A DNA stretch of 64,000 nt from Anaerolinea sp. (GCA_020725865.1 DYEC01000011.1:62001-126000), one strand, 5' to 3'; positions 1 to 9,655 are shown, counted from the stretch's first letter. The notes: a model not told the origin generated them from the letters alone. Translations and numbers: made by a program.

Positions 1-162
<162 letters not shown>

Positions 163-204
163 GGTTCTCTGCGCGATTGTGTAGCGCGGAGGTGGGAGGT
201 TCTT

Positions 205-2577
205 ATGGAGACAAAAGATTTCAAGATTGTGGGTAAGGTTACCCCGCGCAAGGATGGCGTGGCGAGAGTAACCGGGCAAGAGATTTACTCTACCGATGTC
301 ATTCTGCCGCGCATGCTGCATGCGCGCACGGTGGCTTCACCTTATGCGCACGCAATCGTTAAGAGCATTGATACCAGCGAGGCGGAAGCAATGGGCGCGG
401 TAGTGATCACCTTTGATGATATTCCCAAGGTGCGCTACAACGAGCGGGTCATTACCGTACCCTGGGTATTGCACAAAGACCGTTATGTGCTGGAAAACCG
501 CGCCCGCCGCATGGGCGAGGCGGTGGCGGCGGTGGCGGCTGAAACTGAAGAACTGGCAGAGAAAGCCGCCCGGGCAGTGAAAGTGGAATATGAGCCGCTG
601 CCGGTGGTTCTTGACCCGTTTGAGGCAATGAAACCCGGCGCCCCCCAGCTTTATGAGACCGTGATGTACGGCGAGAAGGAAATCCCGGTGGTGAACAACA
701 TTGCCTGTCAGCGTGAGCTGGTGGAAGGTGACGCGGACAAAGCCTTTGCTGAAGCCGACATCATCGTCGAAGGTACCTTCGACACAGGAAAAATCTATCA
801 TGCTCAAATGGAACCCAAGACAGCGGTTGTCCAGCCCGAACCTAACGGCGGGATAAGCGTTTGGGCGACGGTGCAGTCCATCCACAATACCCGCATCGTG
901 CTGGGGCAGATTTTTGGCATCCCGCTGAGCAAAATCAACGTCCACCGCATGACGGTCGGCGGGTCATTTGGCTCCAGCATTCAAATGAACACCGTCATCC
1001 CGATTTGCGCCGCGCTGGCGCTCAAAGCGCGCCGTCCGGTCAAGCTGATGTCCACCCGTGAAGAAGACATGAATGACCACACCCGCTACCCGATGCACAT
1101 GCACCTGCAATTGGCGGCAAAAAAAGACGGCACGCTGATCGGCGCCAAAGAAGAGGTGGTGGTGGATATTGGCGCACATATCCTTCAGGCGTATTCCTAT
1201 CTGGGTGTGATGGTCGGCTGGCTGGTTTCGCTTTACCGCATTCCCAACATCTACTACCGCGGCGTGGCGGTCTACACCAACAAGCCGCCGTCCTGCGCCA
1301 TGCAGGGGTATGGCAACCCGCAGGTTACCTTCGCGGCGGAATCGTTGATGGAAGAACTGGCGGAAAAGCTGGGAATGGATCCGCTTGAACTGAAGCTGAA
1401 GAACTATGTTGGTCTGGGGGATACCTTCTGGGGACAGGGTCCCATGGTGCGCTCGATCGTGCGCAGTGACGGCGTACCGGAAATGCTGCGCCGCGGGGCA
1501 GAACTGATTGGCTGGTATCGCCGTCAGCCGAGCGGTTCGCAGAGCGGCCGTTACCGCCGCGGGATCGGTATGGCGCGCGGTTTCCATACTTCCAGCGCCG
1601 GCGCCCCCAAGCCGGGGGATGTGATTGACTTCTCCGGCGCAATGGTCAAAATCAACCCGGATGGCTCGGTGGATGTGGTTTCGGCTGTGGTGGATCACGG
1701 CGGTGGTACGCTGGAGGCGATGGCAAAGCTGGTTGCTGAAACGCTGTGTGTTCCGCTGGATAAGGTGAATGTTGCGCCGGCTGAAACCACCTCGACACTG
1801 TATGATGTTTGCACGCATGCCACGCGCGGCGTTTATGCCGGCGGCGGTGCGGCAGTACGGGTTGCACAGATGGTACGCAAGGAATTACTGGAAACTGCCG
1901 CAGGGTATCTGGGTGTTTACCCGGAGGCGCTGGAGCTGAAGCTGGATGAGGAAGCCGGCGAGGGTGTAATCTTCTGTCCGGCGATCCCGGAGAAACGCAT
2001 GACCGTGCGCGAGGTAGCACATCGCTGCTGGACGGATAGCTGGAAGACAATTGCCGCCTTGGATAGCTACCGACCGACCAACTGCCCGCCGGCGTATGTA
2101 AGCATATTTGTCGAAGTGGAAGTGGATACCTGGACGGGCATCGTCCGCACGGTCAAAGCCGTAATGGGCGGTGATGCCGGCACGGTGGTTAACCCGGACA
2201 TGGCACACGGTCAACTGGAAGGCGGTCTGTCCCGCGGTAGCGGTTTTGCGCTCTATGAATCCAATGCTTGGGATAAGGACGGCGCATTAGTTTCAAAGGG
2301 CTTTTGGGTAGATGCGAAGACTCCTGGCATCACTGAAACGCCCCCATTGAAAGATTTTACGTCGTTTTTTGCCACATCGTATGAACCAACAGGTCCTCTG
2401 GGCGCCAAGGGGTTAGGAGAAGCGGCAACCAACCCGGTAGCGGCGGCGTTTGCCAATGCCATTTACAACGCCATCGGCATCCGCTTCTATGAGCTGCCCA
2501 TTACGCCGGAGAAGATCCTTAAAGCATTGGAAGAAAAAGAAAAAGCACAGGGCGCAGCAGTTGCGCAGGAGCGGTAA
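205..2577 (+). CDS. Molybdopterin-binding large subunit, xanthine dehydrogenase family, divergent active site
   Basis: This 790-residue protein has the full length of a Mo-binding subunit of the XDH/CO dehydrogenase family, which hydroxylates heterocycles or aldehydes at a Mo-pterin centre. The C-terminal loop GAKGLGEAATNP keeps the catalytic base glutamate (E739). Two substrate-pocket positions differ from purine-oxidising XDH. The GGGFGGKE loop reads GGSFGSSI (residues 252-259), so the glutamate is Ile, and the RGFG motif reads QGYG (Q367), so the arginine is Gln. The usual XDH substrate is therefore unlikely. It heads a run of five hydroxylase genes. The start is ATG after a purine-rich GGTGGGAGG. 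It lacks the CoxL active-site signature with cysteine, so it is not a true CO dehydrogenase. Confidence 0.85.
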   Translation: METKDFKIVGKVTPRKDGVARVTGQEIYSTDVILPRMLHARTVASPYAHAIVKSIDTSEAEAMGAVVITFDDIPKVRYNERVITVPWVLHKDRYVLENRARRMGEAVAAVAAETEELAEKAARAVKVEYEPLPVVLDPFEAMKPGAPQLYETVMYGEKEIPVVNNIACQRELVEGDADKAFAEADIIVEGTFDTGKIYHAQMEPKTAVVQPEPNGGISVWATVQSIHNTRIVLGQIFGIPLSKINVHRMTVGGSFGSSIQMNTVIPICAALALKARRPVKLMSTREEDMNDHTRYPMHMHLQLAAKKDGTLIGAKEEVVVDIGAHILQAYSYLGVMVGWLVSLYRIPNIYYRGVAVYTNKPPSCAMQGYGNPQVTFAAESLMEELAEKLGMDPLELKLKNYVGLGDTFWGQGPMVRSIVRSDGVPEMLRRGAELIGWYRRQPSGSQSGRYRRGIGMARGFHTSSAGAPKPGDVIDFSGAMVKINPDGSVDVVSAVVDHGGGTLEAMAKLVAETLCVPLDKVNVAPAETTSTLYDVCTHATRGVYAGGGAAVRVAQMVRKELLETAAGYLGVYPEALELKLDEEAGEGVIFCPAIPEKRMTVREVAHRCWTDSWKTIAALDSYRPTNCPPAYVSIFVEVEVDTWTGIVRTVKAVMGGDAGTVVNPDMAHGQLEGGLSRGSGFALYESNAWDKDGALVSKGFWVDAKTPGITETPPLKDFTSFFATSYEPTGPLGAKGLGEAATNPVAAAFANAIYNAIGIRFYELPITPEKILKALEEKEKAQGAAVAQER

Positions 2578-2579
2578 AA

Positions 2580-4052
2580 ATGGGCGAGAACGGACATCCT
2601 CACTTTCAGACCAATTCACATATTCTGGTCAATGAGTTTGATTATTATGAACCGACTTCGGTGGATGAGGCGATTGCATTGCTGCAGCAGCACGGCGAAC
2701 ATGCCCAGCTGATCGCCGGCGGTACGCATCTGCTCGTTTTGATGAAAATGGAGCGCGAACTGCCGAAGGTGCTGATCAGCCTGAACAAGATTCCCGGTCT
2801 GGATTCCATCACGGTCAACGCGGATGGCAGTCTAACCATCGGCTCGCGGGTCAATATTCGCACGCTGGGCGAGCATCCGGTGATACGGACACGTTATAGC
2901 GGTCTGGCGCAGGCTTGTGAATCGTTTGGCAGTATGCAGATTGAGATCATGGGAACGGTGGGCGGCAACGTGTGCAACGGCTCGCCGGCGGCTGATCTGG
3001 TGCCGCCGTTGCTGGTGTTCGGTGCAGAGGTGCTGCTTAAAGGCGCATTTGGCGAGCGCAAAGTACCGCTGGAGAAGTTTCTGGTAAAGCCGGGTGTGAC
3101 CGCCATCCGATCGGATGAGGTAATGCTGGGTGTTATCCTGCCGCCGGTACCGGATGGTACGGTGAGCGCGTTTCACAAGATGGTGCGCGTGGTGGCGGAT
3201 TTGGCAAAAGCCAGCCTTGGGTTGATGCTGGTGCGTGATGGTGACCGGGTGGCAGACCTTCATCTGGCGTATGGGGCAGTAGCCCCAACGGTGATCCGCA
3301 TCCCGGAGGCAGAAGCGGCGCTGATCGGCAAGAATTTCACCCCCGAACGCGCGGCTGAGGCGGCAAAAATTGCTTCAGAGCGAATCACCCCGATTGATGA
3401 TGTGCGTTCGAGCGCCTGGTATCGCCGGCGTGTGGTCAGCGTGATGACACAGGATGCCCTGAATGCCCTCTGGGAAGAGGCAGGGCGGGTACATGCACAG
3501 CCCTTAGTGACCTTACCCGATGGTGCAAAGAGCGCGGTTGCCGGAACAATTGTCCCGCAAATCAAGCGCGGCGAACAGCGCGAGATCGAGTTTACAGTAA
3601 ACGGTGTAAAACAGCGGGTTCGGGTTTCTGCCAATGACCTGCTCTTAAATGTGCTGCGCGAAAAATTACAGCTTACCGGTACAAAATACGGCTGTGGCGT
3701 TGGTGAATGCGGTGCCTGTACGGTACAATTGGATGGCAAGGCGGTGTTTTCCTGCCTGACGCTGGCAGTGGAGGCAGCCGGTCGTGACGTTGTCACAGTT
3801 GAGGGCATGGCAAAACCTGACGGAACACTGCACCCTCTCCAGGAAGCTTTTATTAGTCAGGGTGCATTTCAGTGTGGTTACTGCACGCCCGGTATGTTAA
3901 TGACATTAAAGGCACTGGTCGAGGAAAATCCACAGCCCAGCGAAGAGGATATTCGCAGTTATCTAAAGGGTAATCGTTGCCGCTGTACGGGCTACTATAG
4001 TATTGTGCGGGCGGTGCTGGCGGCAACTGGGCAACCAGTGCCAGAACGATAA
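2580..4052 (+). CDS. Fused FAD-binding and [2Fe-2S] subunit of a molybdenum hydroxylase
   Basis: This 490-residue protein joins two electron-transfer modules in one chain. Residues about 15-300 are a CoxM-type FAD domain (AGGTHLLVLMK, then GTVGGNVCNGSPAAD). Residues about 330-490 are a CoxS-type double [2Fe-2S] domain, with GCGVGECGACT for the plant-ferredoxin-like cluster and QCGYCTPGM and NRCRCTGY for the second. The order FAD then Fe-S is the reverse of the usual XdhA small subunit (Fe-S then FAD). The start lies 2 bases after the preceding stop, with AGGAG eight bases upstream, so translation is probably coupled to the Mo subunit. It should pass electrons from Mo to FAD for that subunit. 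Confidence 0.88.
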   Translation: MGENGHPHFQTNSHILVNEFDYYEPTSVDEAIALLQQHGEHAQLIAGGTHLLVLMKMERELPKVLISLNKIPGLDSITVNADGSLTIGSRVNIRTLGEHPVIRTRYSGLAQACESFGSMQIEIMGTVGGNVCNGSPAADLVPPLLVFGAEVLLKGAFGERKVPLEKFLVKPGVTAIRSDEVMLGVILPPVPDGTVSAFHKMVRVVADLAKASLGLMLVRDGDRVADLHLAYGAVAPTVIRIPEAEAALIGKNFTPERAAEAAKIASERITPIDDVRSSAWYRRRVVSVMTQDALNALWEEAGRVHAQPLVTLPDGAKSAVAGTIVPQIKRGEQREIEFTVNGVKQRVRVSANDLLLNVLREKLQLTGTKYGCGVGECGACTVQLDGKAVFSCLTLAVEAAGRDVVTVEGMAKPDGTLHPLQEAFISQGAFQCGYCTPGMLMTLKALVEENPQPSEEDIRSYLKGNRCRCTGYYSIVRAVLAATGQPVPER

Positions 4053-4073
4053 ATTCTCAGAGGAGGGCAGGCG

Positions 4074-4946
4074 ATGTTGCCGGAGTTTGATCTGGTGATG
4101 CCTCGTTCACTGAATGAGGCGCTGCAAGTATTGGCTGCTGGTTCACCGGAGGTACTGCCGATTGCTGGGGGAACGAACCTCACGGTGGACATGCGCAGCG
4201 GACGTTACGAACCTAAGGTAGTTGTGGATATTGAGAAACTTCCCGAACTCAAGGGCATTCGACGCGAGAATGGACAAATCTGTGTTGGCGGCGGCGTCAC
4301 GATTGCCGAGCTGCTCAAAGATGGTCTAGTGGCAGAGACAGCACCGGTGTTGAAATCTGCCTGTGCACTCTTTGCCAATCCGCTGATCCGCAACCGCGCA
4401 ACCGTGGGCGGCAATCTGGTGGATGGCTCGCCAGCGGCGGATACGGCGCCTTCGCTGCTAGCGCTGGATGCTGAAATTGAACTGACCAGTCAGGATGGCA
4501 AACGCCGTCTGCCGCTGGATGAATTCTTCATCCATGTTCGTAAGACGGCGCGCCAACCCAATGAGCTGGTTACCGCGTTGCGCTGGGCGTTGCCCAAACC
4601 CGGCACGGGAAGCGCATTCTACAAGCTGGGGCTGCGCAAGGCGGATGCGATTTCGGTGGTCAGCGTGGCGGTGGTGTTGGAAGCTGAAAAAGGCGTCTGC
4701 CGGAAAGCGCGAATTGCTTTGGGTTCGGTGGCGCCGCGTCCTGTTCGGGCGAAAAACGCCGAAGAGTTTTTGACTGGTAAGTTGTTGAAAAAGGAAGTGT
4801 TTGAAGAAGCGGCGGCGCTAACGGCACAGGCGGTTTCACCGATTTCGGATGTGCGCGCTTCGGCAGAGTATCGCCGCCGCATGTCCGCAGTGCTGACCCG
4901 CCGCATGTTAGAGCAGGCGGCTGAACAAACCGGCTGGAAGGAGTGA
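4074..4946 (+). CDS. FAD-binding subunit of xanthine dehydrogenase family enzyme (CoxM/XdhB type)
   Basis: This 290-residue protein has the normal length of a stand-alone FAD subunit. It shows the N-terminal FAD pyrophosphate loop AGGTNLTVDMR and the second FAD motif TVGGNLVDGSPAAD, followed by the CO-dehydrogenase flavoprotein C-terminal domain ending in SAEYRRRMSAVLTRR. It starts the second hydroxylase set: separate FAD, Fe-S and Mo subunits in that order. An AGAGGAGGG Shine-Dalgarno stands just before the ATG. Gaps of 21 bases upstream and 3 bases downstream indicate one operon. The physiological acceptor (NAD or other) cannot be read from this sequence. Confidence 0.88.
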   Translation: MLPEFDLVMPRSLNEALQVLAAGSPEVLPIAGGTNLTVDMRSGRYEPKVVVDIEKLPELKGIRRENGQICVGGGVTIAELLKDGLVAETAPVLKSACALFANPLIRNRATVGGNLVDGSPAADTAPSLLALDAEIELTSQDGKRRLPLDEFFIHVRKTARQPNELVTALRWALPKPGTGSAFYKLGLRKADAISVVSVAVVLEAEKGVCRKARIALGSVAPRPVRAKNAEEFLTGKLLKKEVFEEAAALTAQAVSPISDVRASAEYRRRMSAVLTRRMLEQAAEQTGWKE

Positions 4947-4949
4947 GAC

Positions 4950-5435
4950 ATGGAGCCCAAAGTGATTACCTTGACGGTAAACGGACGCAAGCATCAGGTA
5001 GCGCTGCCGCCCAATATTACCCTATTGCGCGCACTGCGCGAGTATCTGCACTACACCGATGTTAAAAACGGTTGCGAGAAAGGCGATTGCGGCGCCTGCA
5101 CGGTCATTTTGAACGGTAAGGCGGTGAACAGTTGTCTGGTGCTGGCATGGCAGGCAGATGGCGGTGAGATTCTTACTGTCTCCGGATTAGGGACAACGAG
5201 CAACCCGCATCCCATTCAGGAAGCCTTCGCCGATACCGGCGCGGCGCAGTGTGGTTTCTGTACGCCGGGCATGGTGCTTGCGGCAAAGGCATTGCTGGAT
5301 GAGAACCCGCATCCAACGGAAGAAGAAATCCGCGAAGCAATTTCCGGCAATCTATGCCGCTGTACTGGATATGGTCCGATTGTTGAGGCGATTCAGATTG
5401 CTGCTGAACGGCTGGCGGAAGGAGGACAGAAATGA
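4950..5435 (+). CDS. [2Fe-2S] subunit of xanthine dehydrogenase family enzyme (CoxS/XdhC type)
   Basis: This 161-residue protein has the standard length for the small Fe-S subunit. The first cluster is bound by [12 protein letters not shown] plus a later cysteine in NSCLVLA. The second, four-helix domain carries [17 protein letters not shown] and [11 protein letters not shown]. All eight expected cysteines are visible. The gene overlaps the start of the following Mo-subunit gene by four bases (ATGA), so the two are translationally coupled. It carries electrons from the Mo centre to the FAD subunit encoded just upstream. Confidence 0.92.
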   Translation: MEPKVITLTVNGRKHQVALPPNITLLRALREYLHYTDVKNGCEKGDCGACTVILNGKAVNSCLVLAWQADGGEILTVSGLGTTSNPHPIQEAFADTGAAQCGFCTPGMVLAAKALLDENPHPTEEEIREAISGNLCRCTGYGPIVEAIQIAAERLAEGGQK

Positions 5436-7765
5436 AGTACAAAGCCAAACCCTTACCACCTGTCAACCTGCCGGAGCTGCGCGTTGTAGGCAAACCCTTG
5501 CGCCGCGTGGATGCGCTGGGCAAGTCAGTGGGCGCAACAATCTATGCTGATGACTTCAGCCTTCCTGGGATGCTGTATGCCAAAGTGTTCCGTAGTACGG
5601 TGCCCTCGGCGCGCATCAAACGTTTGGATGTCAGCAAGGCGCGCGCCCTGCCGGGCGTGGCATGTGTGATTACCCATGCCGAACTGCCGCAGGCAGTGCT
5701 GGTCACGGATATGCCCGGGCAGACCGGACAGAAACGCCGTGCCGGCTCGGACGCGCATGTGCTGGCGAAGGATGTAGTACGCTTTGTCGGTGACCCGATT
5801 GCCCTGGTGGCGGCTGAAACGCTGGATATTGCTGAAAAAGCCCTCAAGTTAATTGAGGTTGAATATGAGCCTCTGCCGGCGGTTTTCGATCCGCTGGAAG
5901 CGATGAAACCCGGTGCTCCAATTGTCACCCCGCCGGACAATATTGTTAGCAAATACAAAGTGCGGCGTGGCAACGTACAGGCAGGATTTGAAGCGGCTGA
6001 TTTGATTGTTGAGAACACTTTCAACGTGCAATTTGTGGATCATATCTATCTGGAGCCTGAGTCGGGGGTTGCCTGGGTCGATGACCGCGGTGTGGTCAAC
6101 ATCCGGGTTTGTACGCAGGTGGTGGAACACTTCCGCAGTATTGCGCTGGCGCTGGGCGTGCCGCACAACAAGGTACACATTCAAGGCACAATGGTTGGCG
6201 GCGGATTTGGCGGCAAAGAGGATATTACGGTCGAGATATTTATCGGCTTGCTGGCACTGGCGACCCGCCGCCCAGTCAAACTGACCTATACGCGCGAAGA
6301 ATCGATCATGGCGCATTCCAAGCGTCATCCGTATGTGATTACCCATCGCACCGGCGTGACCCGCGATGGCAGAATCACCGCAGCTGAGATCAAACTGATT
6401 GCCGATTCGGGTGCGTATGTCTATCTCAGCCCGTATGTATTGCTTTACAGTGTCGGCACCGCTACCGGACCTTACCGGGTGGATAATCTATCTATTGATG
6501 CCTACGCCGTGGCAACCAATCAGGTATTTACCAGTGCTTTTCGCGGCTTTGGCGCGCCGCAGGCGATCTTTGCCGCGGAGTGTCAGATGGATGATATTGC
6601 CCAAAAACTGGGCATGGATCCTTATGAATTCCGTTGCCGCAACTATCTGAAGACCGGTGATATCGGTGTCAACCAGCAAATCAAGAGCGCTGCATGGCTG
6701 GAGGAGACTGCCTCGCGCGCACTGGAAGCGCTGGGCGAAAAAACCCCCGCTCACGGGCATATCAAGGTAGGACAGGGATTTGCCTCGTATATGCAGAGCT
6801 ACGGGCGTATCATGTGGTTTCATGATACCTCACAGGCATGGGTGGGACTGGAATTGGATGGTACCGTGGTCATCCGTTCTGGCATCCCAGATTTGGGTGC
6901 CGGGCAGGTTTCGGCAGTCTGCCAGATTGCCAGCGAATTGCTTGGGGTGCCGCTGGACAAAGTCCAGATTTACCATACCGACTCTGCACTGACCCCGCTG
7001 GCAGGAACCTCAACGGCAACGCGCCAGTTGTATATGTCGGGCAATGCGGTGCATCAGGCTGCGAGTAATTTGCGCAAAGTACTGCTGGAGCGTGCCTCTA
7101 AAGATCTTGAAGAAGACCCTGCCAATCTGGATATGGCGGACAGTAAAGTGTTCGTTAAGAGCAATCCAGAGCATTTCATGCCTCTGACCGAACTGCTGGC
7201 AAAGTGCGCTTCGGAGGGTATTCACCTTTCCAATCTGGCGATCTTCCGCGCTCCGTTCACCTCGCCGATTGACCCGGAAAATGTACAGGGTGATATCTGG
7301 CCCGATTTCACTTTTGGCGCAATGGCGGTTGAGGTTGCAGTGGATACCGAGACCGGCGAAGTGACCGTCCTGAAGAGTGTTGCCTGCCATGACGTCGGCC
7401 GGGCAGTTAACCCAAAGGCAGTGGCTGGTCAAATCGAAGGCGGTGCAGTGCAGGGTATCGGCTATGCGCTGATGGAAGATTGTATGATCAAAGAGGGATA
7501 CATTCAGGCGCAAACGCTGTCAGAATATCTGATTCCGACCGCGGTGGATGTGCCAAAAACCAAAGTGATTATTCTGGAATCCGGCACAGGTGTGGGTCCG
7601 TTTGGTGCAAAGGGTGTCGGTGAACCTGCCATTACCCCGGCGGCGCCGGCGGTGGCGAATGCTGTTTCGAATGCAATTGGTGTGCGTATTAAGTCACTGC
7701 CGATCACGCCGGAGAAAGTTTTGGAGGCGTTGGAAAGCCTCAAACAAAAAGAGAAGGTGGGCTGA
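5432..7765 (+). CDS. Xanthine dehydrogenase, molybdopterin-binding subunit (canonical active site)
   Basis: This 777-residue Mo-binding subunit retains the residues used by purine-oxidising XDH. GGGFGGKE gives glutamate E263, SAFRGFGAPQ gives arginine R371, and GVGEPAITP gives the base glutamate E731. It therefore fits hypoxanthine/xanthine oxidation much better than the first large subunit in this cluster, although related enzymes act on other heterocycles. It overlaps the Fe-S subunit gene (ATGA) and is followed three bases later by a dihydropyrimidinase-like gene. The enzyme needs a sulfurated molybdopterin cofactor; no maturation gene (XdhC-like chaperone) is seen nearby. Confidence 0.88.
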   Translation: MKYKAKPLPPVNLPELRVVGKPLRRVDALGKSVGATIYADDFSLPGMLYAKVFRSTVPSARIKRLDVSKARALPGVACVITHAELPQAVLVTDMPGQTGQKRRAGSDAHVLAKDVVRFVGDPIALVAAETLDIAEKALKLIEVEYEPLPAVFDPLEAMKPGAPIVTPPDNIVSKYKVRRGNVQAGFEAADLIVENTFNVQFVDHIYLEPESGVAWVDDRGVVNIRVCTQVVEHFRSIALALGVPHNKVHIQGTMVGGGFGGKEDITVEIFIGLLALATRRPVKLTYTREESIMAHSKRHPYVITHRTGVTRDGRITAAEIKLIADSGAYVYLSPYVLLYSVGTATGPYRVDNLSIDAYAVATNQVFTSAFRGFGAPQAIFAAECQMDDIAQKLGMDPYEFRCRNYLKTGDIGVNQQIKSAAWLEETASRALEALGEKTPAHGHIKVGQGFASYMQSYGRIMWFHDTSQAWVGLELDGTVVIRSGIPDLGAGQVSAVCQIASELLGVPLDKVQIYHTDSALTPLAGTSTATRQLYMSGNAVHQAASNLRKVLLERASKDLEEDPANLDMADSKVFVKSNPEHFMPLTELLAKCASEGIHLSNLAIFRAPFTSPIDPENVQGDIWPDFTFGAMAVEVAVDTETGEVTVLKSVACHDVGRAVNPKAVAGQIEGGAVQGIGYALMEDCMIKEGYIQAQTLSEYLIPTAVDVPKTKVIILESGTGVGPFGAKGVGEPAITPAAPAVANAVSNAIGVRIKSLPITPEKVLEALESLKQKEKVG

Positions 7766-7768
7766 TTT

Positions 7769-9133
7769 ATGGAAAAACCGTTTGACCTTCTGTTCACTGG
7801 GGGTGTGGTCGTTACTGGCCATGGCATGCAGGCGGCGGACGTTGGGGTGCGCGATGGTAAAATCGCCGAAGTTGGGCGCAATCTTCCTGCCGAAGGCTGC
7901 AAACAGGTGATAGATATTACTGGGAAGTATTTGCTGCCCGGCGTGATCGACGTACACGTCCATCCAGTGTATCTGGATGATGTCGAAGCCTGTTCGCGCG
8001 TGGCGGCTTATGGCGGCACGACCACGTTGATCCATTTTGCCTATGCGCGCAAAGGTGAAAGCCTGCTGGAACAGGTCAGCAAGATGCTGGAAGATGCTTC
8101 GCGGCGCTCTCGGCTGGATTTTGGACTGCACGGCGGGATGTTCGATGCACCGATTCAGGTGCCGGAAATCCGCAAGGTAATGGAGCTGGGCGTTAGGACG
8201 CATAAGTTTTTCCTTACCTATCTCAAACAGGGCTGGTACACGGATGATTATCAGCTCATCAAGGCAATGGACATCCTGGCGGAAAACCGCGGGATGGCGA
8301 TGGTTCATGCCGAAAACGGCGGCGGGATAGATTATCTGGAAGATAAATATCTCAAAGGACCGAATGCGTCGGCAAAATATTTCAACGCTTCCCGCCCGGC
8401 GGCTTTTGAGGAAGAGGCGATTTTCCGTTCGGTTTGTCTGGCGGAAGTTGCTCGCTGTCCGCTGTATATCCCGCATGTGACATCGGAGCGCGCGTTGCGA
8501 GCGATCCGCCTTGCCCATGAGCGCCGTCTGCCGGTGTATGCCGAAACCTGTCCGCAGTATCTTAACCTGACGGAGGAGATTCTGGAAACGCGCGGCGCGC
8601 TGGCGAAGATCGGTCCGCCCATCCGCACTCAGCAGGATCAGGATGCGCTCTGGGCGGCACTGCGCGACGGCACACTGCAGGTGGTGGCTTCCGATCACGC
8701 GCCAAAAGCAAAGGATGTCAACGGTAATTTTCTGGAGCAGGGTTTTGGCTCGCCGCAGATTGAGACGTTACTGCCAATGACCTATCACGGCGGGATCAAT
8801 GGCGGCAAAATCAGTCTGGTGCGGCTGGTGCAGGTGTTGAGCGAAAACCCCGCACGTATCTTTGGCTTTTACCCGCGCAAGGGCACCATTGCCGCCGGTG
8901 CGGATGCTGATCTGGTGGTGTTTGACCCGCGGCGCGAGTTTACCATCCGGGCGGAGAACCAGCACAGTAATGTCGGCTATACGCTATATGAGGGTGTGAC
9001 AGTGCTGGGCTGGCCTGAGATGACCTTCCAGCGCGGGCATCCTGTTTTACAAAATGGCGAGGTCGTTGCCCAACCCGGCAGCGGTGAGTTTCTACCTACC
9101 GAACCGGGGCGCATCCCCTTATTGCGACCATAA
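7769..9133 (+). CDS. Dihydropyrimidinase / hydantoinase-like amidohydrolase
   Basis: This 454-residue cyclic amidohydrolase carries the binuclear-zinc ligands of the dihydropyrimidinase-hydantoinase-allantoinase group. DVHVHP lies on strand one, and a lysine in THKFFLTYLK is the expected carbamylated bridge. The remaining ligands are the histidines of MVHAENGG and YIPHVTSE and the aspartate of ASDHAP. Such enzymes open cyclic ureides such as dihydrouracil, hydantoin or allantoin. The carboxylated-lysine context and HAEN motif favour dihydropyrimidinase over dihydroorotase. It is the last gene of the hydroxylase operon, three bases after the XDH Mo subunit, and ends at a strong terminator. The context suggests N-heterocycle breakdown; the exact substrate is open. 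Confidence 0.85.
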   Translation: MEKPFDLLFTGGVVVTGHGMQAADVGVRDGKIAEVGRNLPAEGCKQVIDITGKYLLPGVIDVHVHPVYLDDVEACSRVAAYGGTTTLIHFAYARKGESLLEQVSKMLEDASRRSRLDFGLHGGMFDAPIQVPEIRKVMELGVRTHKFFLTYLKQGWYTDDYQLIKAMDILAENRGMAMVHAENGGGIDYLEDKYLKGPNASAKYFNASRPAAFEEEAIFRSVCLAEVARCPLYIPHVTSERALRAIRLAHERRLPVYAETCPQYLNLTEEILETRGALAKIGPPIRTQQDQDALWAALRDGTLQVVASDHAPKAKDVNGNFLEQGFGSPQIETLLPMTYHGGINGGKISLVRLVQVLSENPARIFGFYPRKGTIAAGADADLVVFDPRREFTIRAENQHSNVGYTLYEGVTVLGWPEMTFQRGHPVLQNGEVVAQPGSGEFLPTEPGRIPLLRP

Positions 9134-9140
9134 TGATAAT

Positions 9141-9180
9141 AACACCTCACGGGTGCTGAAAATCCGTGAGGTGTTTTTTT
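9141..9180. terminator. Strong intrinsic terminator, probably bidirectional
   Basis: A 12-bp perfect stem (AACACCTCACGG at 9141-9152 with its complement at 9164-9175) has an 11-base loop and is followed by a run of T. It closes the hydroxylase/dihydropyrimidinase operon and lies between convergent genes. The CCTCAC stem core recurs in the terminators near 10.8 and 51.65 kb. Confidence 0.92.
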
Positions 9181-9655
9181 ATTCCCTCTCCAGCTCCCTG
9201 ATTTTTTCACGCAGGGCTTTAACCCGCTTCAGCCACGCAGCGGTGGGGCTTTGGGGGTTGGCATTGTAAAGATCAATCAATTTTTGCAGTTGTTCCAGCG
9301 TCAGATTGCGGAAGACCTTTTCCAGCCGTTCCTGACCGCGTGCAAAGGTTGCTTCCCAGCCTTTGATGGCGCCGATTTTGACAAAATCGTAGCGCAGCAA
9401 CTGATAGGCGGGTACATCCAGCATTTGAAACTGTATCTCGCGCTCCAGTTCCCTGCGCAGATGTGCAAGCTCTGCCTCCCGAACACGGCTTGCCATTTGC
9501 TGAGCGGTTTCGGTATCCTCGGCGAGATAGGCGATCCCGCCACTGCGTTCCAGACGAAGCGGCGTCCCGCACTGCTCGCAGGCAAAACGCTGCACAGTAT
9601 CCGGGATAGAAAGCTGTGCACCGCAATTGGTGCAGGAAAGGAGAATATTCGGCAT
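9179..9655 (-). CDS. Zinc-ribbon protein of unknown function
   Basis: This 158-residue cytoplasmic protein has an N-terminal zinc ribbon (SCTNCGAQLSIP, then FACEQCGTPLRLE, residues about 8-40). It continues with a charged, probably helical and coiled-coil region (REAELAHLRRELEREIQFQ) and a C-terminal tail rich in Arg, Glu and Lys. I chose the ATG at 9655 because GGAG lies upstream with good spacing and a promoter (-35 TTCACT, -10 TATAAT) sits just before it; a longer frame would run over that promoter. It is transcribed divergently from a Rieske oxygenase gene. I do not recognise a defined family; a metal-binding or nucleic-acid-binding role is only a guess. Confidence 0.72.
   Translation of the reverse strand: MPNILLSCTNCGAQLSIPDTVQRFACEQCGTPLRLERSGGIAYLAEDTETAQQMASRVREAELAHLRRELEREIQFQMLDVPAYQLLRYDFVKIGAIKGWEATFARGQERLEKVFRNLTLEQLQKLIDLYNANPQSPTAAWLKRVKALREKIRELERE

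Noticed and set aside
964-1818. Long minus-strand open frame inside the first Mo-subunit gene
   Set aside because: It is His/Arg-rich, antisense to a confidently identified gene, and typical of GC-rich shadow frames.
205-2577. Carbon monoxide dehydrogenase large subunit
   Set aside because: The CoxL cysteine loop is replaced by AMQGYGN in this protein and by SAFRGFG in the other large subunit, so neither is a form I CO dehydrogenase.
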